From NCBI RefSeq assembly GCF_000023465.1, contig NC_014041.1:951001-1015000 (forward strand): 64,000 bases of DNA. The letters are read 5' to 3'. The translations under genes were made by a program, and so were the position numbers. Positions 58,506 through 64,000 of the stretch are shown in pieces; position 1 is the stretch's first letter, and each line of letters begins with the position of its first letter. Below the pieces are notes generated by a model that saw only the letters and a program-made list of their open reading frames with translations, was not told the DNA's origin and did not search any database. The stretch comes from Zunongwangia profunda SM-A87 (GTDB taxonomy: Bacteria; Bacteroidota; Bacteroidia; Flavobacteriales; Flavobacteriaceae).

Positions 58506-58606
58506 TGTAACAGCATGTTTCTCTAACAAAAATACTAAGAATATGTTTGAAGCGTAAAGAATTAGAGGAAAAGCTTTCACGGTTTCCCTATCGACCTATA
58601 ATTGAA

Positions 58607-58614
58607 TATCTTTG
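58607..58614 (+). promoter_or_regulatory. -7 promoter box of lplA
   Basis: TATCTTTG fits the Bacteroidota -7 consensus exactly and lies 22 bases before the ATG at 58637. No clear -33 partner. Confidence 0.5.
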
Positions 58615-58636
58615 AAAAAAACTAAAGGAAAATACC

Positions 58637-59641
58637 ATGATTTTTATCGAAAATGAAGGAAATAACGACCCGTTTTTAAACCTGGCACTAGAAGAGTATA
58701 TACTAAGAAACTTTGATGAAGGGCAGGATTACCTGTTGTTTTACATTAATGAACCCTCGATTATTATCGGTAGAAATCAAAACACGCTTGAAGAGATTAA
58801 TCATTCTTATGTTGAAGAAAAAAATATTAAAGTAGTACGAAGAATTTCTGGAGGTGGAGCGGTATACCATGATTTCGGAAATTTGAATTTTAGTTTTATT
58901 ACCGATTATGATGTTAAAAGTTTAAATAACTTTAGAAAGTTTACGGAGCCGGTAATTAAAGTACTGAATAAAATAGGAGTGCCGGCTGAGTTAAAAGGCA
59001 GGAACGATATTGTAGTTAATGATCGTAAAATATCTGGAAATGCTCAGTTTAGCAGTGTAAAAAGAATGTTTAGTCATGGTACTTTATTGCTAGATTCAGA
59101 TTTGGATGAGGTCACTCGGGCGTTGCAGGTAAAAATGAGCAAGATTCAGTCTAAAGGGCATAAATCGGTTCGCAGTCGTGTGGCTAATATTAGTGAATTT
59201 CTAGAGGAGTCATTAGATATCGAAAGCTTCCGAACTATTATTTTAAAGGGGTTGTACGAAGAACGCGAAGAATTCGAAACTTATCATTTAACGGCAGAGG
59301 AGTGGGAAGAAGTACGCCAATTAAAGACTGAGAAGTACGAAGCCTGGGATTGGAATTACGGGCGATCGCCTAAATTTAATATTCAGCGTACCAGTCGTTT
59401 CCCAGTGGGAGAGATTGATTTACGTATTTTTGTAAATAAAGGCTACATTGAAGAATTTAAGATCTTTGGGGATTTCTTTGGGAAAGAACCTGTATCAGAT
59501 ATCGAAAATAAACTAATTGGTGCCCGCTATGAAAAACTAGAAATAGAGTCGCTTTTAGCCAATATCGATACAAGATTTTATTTTGGAGATCTGCCTAAAA
59601 AAGATTTTATAAATCTTGTGTATGGAGAAGATGAGGAATAA
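58637..59641 (+). CDS. lplA: Lipoate-protein ligase
   Basis: Attaches lipoate to the E2 and H proteins of the 2-oxoacid dehydrogenase and glycine cleavage complexes. NDPFLNLALEEYILRNF, INEPSIIIGRNQNTLEEIN, VVRRISGGGAVYHDFGNLNFSFI (lipoate-binding RRxSGGGAVYHD) and GRNDIVVNDRKISGNAQ (the lysine and nucleotide site) are plain. The C-terminal accessory domain begins near residue 250 (FNIQRTSRFPVGEIDL). At 334 residues it is a complete two-domain ligase. Confidence 0.93.
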   Translation: MIFIENEGNNDPFLNLALEEYILRNFDEGQDYLLFYINEPSIIIGRNQNTLEEINHSYVEEKNIKVVRRISGGGAVYHDFGNLNFSFITDYDVKSLNNFRKFTEPVIKVLNKIGVPAELKGRNDIVVNDRKISGNAQFSSVKRMFSHGTLLLDSDLDEVTRALQVKMSKIQSKGHKSVRSRVANISEFLEESLDIESFRTIILKGLYEEREEFETYHLTAEEWEEVRQLKTEKYEAWDWNYGRSPKFNIQRTSRFPVGEIDLRIFVNKGYIEEFKIFGDFFGKEPVSDIENKLIGARYEKLEIESLLANIDTRFYFGDLPKKDFINLVYGEDEE

Positions 59642-59669
59642 TTCCTCAAAAATTGGGTGCCATCAGGAT

Positions 59670-60071
59670 TTAATCTACAAATGCTTTTAAAATGTTTTTC
59701 ACAGTATTCTGGGAAGCACTATCTAAACATTTAATATAATCAAGATAGCTAATATCCTGTGATAAATTGCTGGTTCTTTTCGATAGAAAGGTAGCTTCAT
59801 AACCATTAAATTCAGTGTTTTTAATTTCTTTATTAAAAATTTTTATCAGATTTCGATGTCTGCTATCTTTAGCAATATTATCGAAAAGTTCTTTAATGAT
59901 AGATCTTTCTCCTTCTATCACCTGAAAAAAATTGCCTTCTGAAGATAATAAAATCCCAGTGATGCTATGATCTATATTCCAGTTTTCGGTATAGGAGAGA
60001 ACACTATCAATGTCTTTTTCTTCAATATAAGGAGAAGCTGTACTTACGTAGCAGATTGCCCATCTTTCCAT
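59670..60071 (-). CDS. BLUF domain blue-light photoreceptor
   Basis: A single-domain flavin photoreceptor of 133 residues. The flavin-contact residues of the family are in place: tyrosine in ICYVSTAS, the glutamine of NFFQVIEGE, and SITGILLSSEG between them; DSRHRNLIKI is the usual third block. After the BLUF fold (about 95 residues) a short helical tail remains, with no EAL, GGDEF or other output domain, so it must act on a separate partner. No likely partner is adjacent. It is monocistronic. Confidence 0.9.
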   Translation of the reverse strand: MERWAICYVSTASPYIEEKDIDSVLSYTENWNIDHSITGILLSSEGNFFQVIEGERSIIKELFDNIAKDSRHRNLIKIFNKEIKNTEFNGYEATFLSKRTSNLSQDISYLDYIKCLDSASQNTVKNILKAFVD

Positions 60072-60153
60072 AGTTTAAATAAAAATCGTTTAAAGACTAC
60101 AATTAAAGAATTAATTGTAAGGATTTTATTAAATCTTTGTTAGAATTTATTAT

Positions 60154-60269
60154 AAATGAAGCGACCCCGGGTCATCACTCCGGGGTCATTCATCAATCAA
60201 AAAACGAACAGTTATTTTCATGGTTAGGGTCATCACTCCCCACCACTAAACTGTTGTCATCTTAAATAT
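60154..60269 (-). repeat. Structured element, copy 1
   Basis: 116 bases that match copy 2 at every position except for two inserted bases, one on each side of the second GGTCATCACTCC word. It contains a perfect 8-bp GC hairpin (60163-60187, stem GACCCCGG/CCGGGGTC, 9-base loop) and a second, weaker hairpin closed by GGTTAGGG and CCCCACC. The word GGGTCATCACTCC occurs twice in it. The minus strand is chosen because that is the sense of the neighbouring sigma factor transcript. Confidence 0.85.
60186..60221 (-). CDS. 11-codon open frame in copy 1 (speculative)
   Basis: ATG to TGA, encoding MKITVRFLIDE, present without any change in both copies of the element, with the stop codon leading into the GC hairpin. 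It may be a leader peptide or chance. No ribosome-binding sequence is seen, which means little in this phylum. Confidence 0.2.
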   Translation of the reverse strand: MKITVRFLIDE

Positions 60270-60439
60270 CTTTTATTCTCTATTTCAATAGTAGTCAAAA
60301 GTAATGCCATTATAAAAAATAAATGCAGCTATGCTGCACCATAAATCAGTCAGCTAATTTAGTAAGTTTCAATTAGAATCAATAAATTTTAATTTAAGTT
60401 TAATAATTGATGCTAAAATAGGAGTGAAGTTATATTATA

Positions 60440-60553
60440 AAATGAAGCGACCCCGGGTCATCACTCCGGGGTCATTCATCAATCAAAAAACGAACAGTTA
60501 TTTTCATGGTTGGGTCATCACTCCCACCACTAAACTGTTGTCATCTTAAATAT
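60440..60553 (-). repeat. Structured element, copy 2
   Basis: 114-base copy of the element at 60154-60269. The hairpin is at 60449-60473. On the minus strand it starts 2 bases after the primary sigma factor stop codon. There the order is small hairpin, 11-codon frame, GC hairpin, then an AT-rich tail with some T, which could act as terminator of the sigma factor message. Confidence 0.85.
60472..60507 (-). CDS. 11-codon open frame in copy 2 (speculative)
   Basis: Same 11 residues, MKITVRFLIDE, as the frame in copy 1. It would begin 49 bases after the sigma factor stop codon. Kept only because it is unchanged in both copies. Confidence 0.2.
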   Translation of the reverse strand: MKITVRFLIDE

Positions 60554-60555
60554 GT

Positions 60556-61419
60556 TTAACCTAAATAGGTTTTTAAAATCTTACTGCGAGATGTATGTTT
60601 TAATCTTCTAATCGCTTTTTCTTTAATTTGTCTTACGCGCTCACGAGTAAGATCAAAAGTTTCGCCAATTTCTTCAAGAGTCATAGGATGTTGATCTCCT
60701 AATCCAAAATACAAGCGAATAACATCAGCCTCACGTGGTGTAAGTGTTTCTAAAGCACGTTCGATCTCTGTTCTTAGTGATTCATGAAGAAGATCTTTAT
60801 CCGGGTTTGGGGACTCACCAGATCGTAATACATCATATAGGTTAGAATCTTCACCTTCTACTAAAGGAGCATCCATAGATACGTGACGACCAGAGTTTTT
60901 CATAGACTCTTTCACGTCATTAATGGTCATATCCAGCTCTTTTGCAATTTCTTCAGCACTTGGTGGGCGCTCGTGAGATTGCTCTAAGAAAGCAAAGGTT
61001 TTATTGATCTTATTGATAGATCCAATTTTGTTAAGCGGTAAACGTACAATACGAGATTGCTCCGCCAAAGCCTGTAAGATAGATTGTCTAATCCACCAAA
61101 CAGCATACGATATAAATTTAAAGCCACGAGTTTCATCAAAACGTTTCGCAGCTTTAATAAGTCCTAAATTTCCTTCGTTAATAAGATCGGGAAGAGTTAA
61201 TCCCTGGTTCTGATATTGTTTTGCTACAGAAACAACAAAACGTAAATTCGCTTTTGTTAATTTCTCTAAGGCACGGTTATCACCCGCTTTAATTCGTTGT
61301 GCTAATTCTACCTCTTCGTCTGCGGTAATTAAATCTACTTTACCTATTTCCTGCAAATACTTATCCAGCGAAGCAGTTTCACGGTTAGTTACCTGCTTCG
61401 TAATTTTAAGTTGTCTCAT
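60556..61419 (-). CDS. rpoD: Primary RNA polymerase sigma factor (RpoD/SigA)
   Basis: Housekeeping sigma factor, 287 residues. It lacks region 1.1 and the non-conserved insert, as is normal in Bacteroidota. Region 1.2 is [22 protein letters not shown]. Region 2 is [36 protein letters not shown] and [16 protein letters not shown]. Region 3 is [15 protein letters not shown], and region 4.2 is [28 protein letters not shown]. It would read the TAnnTTTG promoters noted above. Its 3' untranslated region carries the duplicated element. Confidence 0.96.
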   Translation of the reverse strand: MRQLKITKQVTNRETASLDKYLQEIGKVDLITADEEVELAQRIKAGDNRALEKLTKANLRFVVSVAKQYQNQGLTLPDLINEGNLGLIKAAKRFDETRGFKFISYAVWWIRQSILQALAEQSRIVRLPLNKIGSINKINKTFAFLEQSHERPPSAEEIAKELDMTINDVKESMKNSGRHVSMDAPLVEGEDSNLYDVLRSGESPNPDKDLLHESLRTEIERALETLTPREADVIRLYFGLGDQHPMTLEEIGETFDLTRERVRQIKEKAIRRLKHTSRSKILKTYLG

Positions 61420-61656
61420 CTATCTTCTCCTTGGGTTTTAATTGTGAATAGCTCTTGTATATAGTTATACGTAAGAAGACCGAAAAATGTTACAAAATGT
61501 TTACGCAATTTTTTATGGGTGTTATTTAAAATGGCTGTCTTAGACCAATATTTTAGCTATAAACAGAAGTATTTTGTAGTAAATACGGGCTTTTGGAACA
61601 AATCCATAAATCCATTGCGTAAAAATGATTCGCAACAAAAAAATAAAATAAAAATA

Positions 61657-61690
61657 AAAAAGGCTTCGAATTTTCGAAGCCTTTTTCATA
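61657..61690 (-). terminator. Terminator after pnp
   Basis: A 14-bp perfect inverted repeat AAAAAGGCTTCGAA / TTCGAAGCCTTTTT (61657-61670 and 61673-61686), beginning 24 bases past the pnp stop codon, with a T-rich stretch beyond on the minus strand. Confidence 0.9.
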
Positions 61691-61710
61691 CTATATGATC
61701 ATTAATAGAA

Positions 61711-63906
61711 TTATTTTCTATCGTTTCTTGGTTTGCGATCTTCACGTTTACCGTGTTCACGATCACCACCTTCTTTACGTTCTGGACGCTCTGGTCTTGG
61801 AAGTAAAGCTTTTCTAGAAACTTTTTCTTTTCTTGTTTTTGGATCTACACCAAAATATTTTACATCAATAACATCACCAAGGTTTACAACATCGGTCACA
61901 TTATTTGTACGTTCCCAGGCAAGTTCAGAAATATGAAGTAAAACTTCGTTTCCTGGAGCTTCTATATACTCTACCACTGCACCAAAATCCAGAAGTTTGA
62001 TTACTTTAACTTCGTAAACACTTCCTTTCTCTGGTTTAAAAGTGATGGAATCGATTTTAGCAAGAACTTTATCGATACCTTCCTGACTGGTACCAAGAAT
62101 TTCTACAATACCTTCTTCTGTAACAGGATCTTCGTTAATAACGATTTCTGTTTTTGTTTCTTTTTGTAGTTCCTGAATTACTTTACCACCTGGCCCAATT
62201 AAAGCACCTATATAATCTCCAGGAATTCTTCTGGTAATAATTTTTGGAGAATGTGCTTTTACATTTGCATTTGGTTCAGCAATCGTATCGGTTAATTTTT
62301 CAAGAATATGTAATCTTCCATCACGAGCCTGCTTAAGTGCCTTTACTAAAATTTCGTAGGAAAGTCCTTTAATTTTAATATCCATCTGGCAAGCGGTAAT
62401 ACCATCTGCAGTACCGGTAACTTTAAAGTCCATATCCCCTAAGTGATCTTCATCACCAAGAATATCAGAAAGTACAGCGAAATCTTCGCCATCAGAGATT
62501 AATCCCATAGCGATCCCTGAAACTGGTTTTTTTAGCTGAATTCCCGCATCCATTAGGGCCATTGTACCAGCACAAACAGTTGCCATAGAAGAAGAACCGT
62601 TGGATTCTAAGACTTCAGAAACGACACGCACTGTATAAGGGCAATCTGAAGGGATCATTCCTTTTAATGCTCTTTGTGCAAGGTTACCGTGACCAATCTC
62701 TCTTCTGGAAGTACCTCTAATAGGATAGGCTTCACCGGTAGAGAAAGGAGGGAAGTTATAATGTAAGTAGAAATTTTCTTCACCTTGTTGAGTTGGAAGA
62801 TCTACCTGATTTGCTTCTCTAGAAGTACCTAGTGTTACGGTAGCAAGCGCCTGGGTTTCCCCTCTGGTAAATATAGAAGAACCGTGTGGAGAAGGTAAAT
62901 AATCTACTTCACACCAGATGGGTCTGATTTCAGTAGTTTTTCTACCATCTAAACGAATTCCTTCTTTAAGAACAACGTCTCGTACTGCTTTTTTATGAGC
63001 ATCACTAAAATAAGAACTAATAAGTTTTTGTTTCTCTTCAAGTTCTTCTTCAGAAAACATCGCTAAAACTTCTTCCTTTAAATTAGAAATAGCTTCGCTT
63101 CTTTCGTGTTTGGTGCTTCCCTGCTTAGCGACATCGTAAGCTTTCTGGTAAACAGCATCGTATATTTTTTGTTTTAAATCCTCGTCTTCTTCGGTAACTT
63201 CATACTCGCGAATCTCAGTTTTTCCAGCAGCTTTTCTCAATCTTGTTTGAGCTTCACACTGAACTTTAATCGCTTCATGAGCAAATTTGATGGCTTCTGC
63301 CATTTCTTCTTCAGAAATTTCATCCATCTCACCTTCAACCATCATTACAGAATCTGCGGAAGCTCCAACCATCATATCAAGGTCGGCTTTTTCTAGCTGT
63401 TCAAAACTTGGGTTGATAACCAGTTCTCCGTCAATACGTGCTACTCTAACTTCTGAAATTGGAGTTTCAAAAGGAATGTCTGAAACCTGGATAGCGGCTG
63501 AAGCAGCTAAACCAGCCAGAGCGTCTGGCATTACTTCAGGATCATGAGACATCAACTGAATCATTACCTGAGTTTCGAACTTATAATCTTTAGGGAAAAG
63601 AGGTCTTAATACACGATCTACTAATCGCATTACAAGAATTTCTTCACTACTTGGTCTTGCTTCACGCTTAAAATATCCTCCAGGAAATCGTCCTGCTGCA
63701 GCAAATTTTTCCCGATAATCTAATGTTAAAGGGAAAAAATCCATCGTAGTAGGTGTGTAAGATGATACTACGGTACATAAAAGCATGGCGTCTCCCATTC
63801 TAACAACAACAGAGCCGTGTGCCTGTTTTGCCAGTTTTCCGGTTTCGATCGAGATTTCTCTTCCATCTCCAAGATCGATAACCTCTTTAAAAGTTTGTGG
63901 AATCAT
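61711..63906 (-). CDS. pnp: Polynucleotide phosphorylase
   Basis: 3'-5' phosphorolytic exoribonuclease of the RNA degradosome, 731 residues. Two RNase PH domains ([25 protein letters not shown] at the start, then [15 protein letters not shown] and the [26 protein letters not shown] block near the middle) flank a helical linker. The catalytic region GISMG-like [37 protein letters not shown] is intact. KH ([28 protein letters not shown]) and S1 ([20 protein letters not shown]) domains follow, and the C-terminus is a basic [20 protein letters not shown] tail. A short 5' leader reaches the window end. Confidence 0.96.
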   Translation of the reverse strand: MIPQTFKEVIDLGDGREISIETGKLAKQAHGSVVVRMGDAMLLCTVVSSYTPTTMDFFPLTLDYREKFAAAGRFPGGYFKREARPSSEEILVMRLVDRVLRPLFPKDYKFETQVMIQLMSHDPEVMPDALAGLAASAAIQVSDIPFETPISEVRVARIDGELVINPSFEQLEKADLDMMVGASADSVMMVEGEMDEISEEEMAEAIKFAHEAIKVQCEAQTRLRKAAGKTEIREYEVTEEDEDLKQKIYDAVYQKAYDVAKQGSTKHERSEAISNLKEEVLAMFSEEELEEKQKLISSYFSDAHKKAVRDVVLKEGIRLDGRKTTEIRPIWCEVDYLPSPHGSSIFTRGETQALATVTLGTSREANQVDLPTQQGEENFYLHYNFPPFSTGEAYPIRGTSRREIGHGNLAQRALKGMIPSDCPYTVRVVSEVLESNGSSSMATVCAGTMALMDAGIQLKKPVSGIAMGLISDGEDFAVLSDILGDEDHLGDMDFKVTGTADGITACQMDIKIKGLSYEILVKALKQARDGRLHILEKLTDTIAEPNANVKAHSPKIITRRIPGDYIGALIGPGGKVIQELQKETKTEIVINEDPVTEEGIVEILGTSQEGIDKVLAKIDSITFKPEKGSVYEVKVIKLLDFGAVVEYIEAPGNEVLLHISELAWERTNNVTDVVNLGDVIDVKYFGVDPKTRKEKVSRKALLPRPERPERKEGGDREHGKREDRKPRNDRK

Positions 63907-64000
63907 AAATTTTGAATATTTGATCTGAATAACTTCACCAGATCTATTTTGTTAAACAAAGGTCTTTCCGTCTTTATCTGGACGGCCAGGAGTTGTGTTG

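Larger units (their letters stand above)
60072..60555. other. Intergenic region with a duplicated structured element
   Basis: Between the BLUF start and the sigma factor stop. It holds two nearly identical copies of an approximately 115-nt element (60154-60269 and 60440-60553). The 170 bases between them are unique and include a small hairpin TGCAGC-TAT-GCTGCA. The right copy ends 2 bases from the sigma factor stop codon, so it lies in that gene's 3' untranslated region. Confidence 0.8.

Noticed and set aside
60154..60553. CRISPR array
   Set aside because: Only two copies, far too long, separated by 170 bases, with no spacer series and no cas genes.
63961..64000. Terminator or leader structure at the right edge
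   Set aside because: CCGTC/GACGG could form a 5-bp stem, but the sequence is cut by the window end and nothing more can be supported.

Overview
The window looks like the chromosome of a marine-type flavobacterium (Bacteroidota, Flavobacteriaceae; a Zunongwangia/Gramella/Salegentibacter-like organism is my inference, not shown). The evidence is SusC/SusD transporter pairs, a hybrid two-component sensor, a short primary sigma factor without region 1.1, a transketolase split into two genes, several -7 boxes of the Bacteroidota form TAnnTTTG, and almost no Shine-Dalgarno sequences.

Layout. 1-724: an outer-membrane protein gene cut by the window edge. 1063-9970: a defence island holding a type I restriction-modification operon (hsdM, hsdS, an unrecognised secreted protein, hsdR) followed by an AbiC-like membrane protein. 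It lies downstream of the 3' end of a tRNA-Leu gene, a usual place for island integration. 10344-10738: tRNA-Leu and two identical tRNA-Lys genes, plus a truncated tRNA-Lys-like scrap. 10865-23058: ordinary housekeeping genes (aroK, a PRPP transferase, an S4 protein, an FKBP lipoprotein, transketolase, tgt, an LptF/G permease, accA, dnaB, a yjbQ-family gene).

23265-55309 is a large polysaccharide utilisation region. A GH172-type (DUF2961) protein, a DUF4861 lipoprotein and a 1351-residue hybrid sensor come first. Next is a decayed SusC gene with a nonsense codon and a frameshift, and a SusD gene reduced to a stub. An intact SusC/SusD pair follows, then BNR_4 propeller protein, GH88, GH2, GH16, GH154 (DUF2264), a GH43 of the exo-beta-1,3-galactanase type, a double GH43, three more GH43 proteins and a sugar permease. 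This set fits an acidic, glucuronate-capped type II arabinogalactan better than any other glycan I can name. In that reading GH16 and the exo-galactanase cut the beta-1,3-galactan backbone, the other GH43 enzymes remove arabinose or side-chain sugars, GH154 removes glucuronate, the propeller protein may be a lyase, GH88 clears the unsaturated uronate it leaves, and GH2 takes galactose. SusC/SusD imports the oligosaccharides and the sensor switches the locus on. The two susC promoters share conserved blocks at the same spacing.

55583-63906 returns to housekeeping genes: a small hypothetical protein, DUF1835, YpdA, Rpe, LplA, a BLUF photoreceptor, the primary sigma factor and polynucleotide phosphorylase. 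Between the BLUF gene and the sigma factor sits a structured element of about 115 nt present twice, each copy with a GC-rich hairpin and the same 11-codon open frame. This is the least explained feature of the window.
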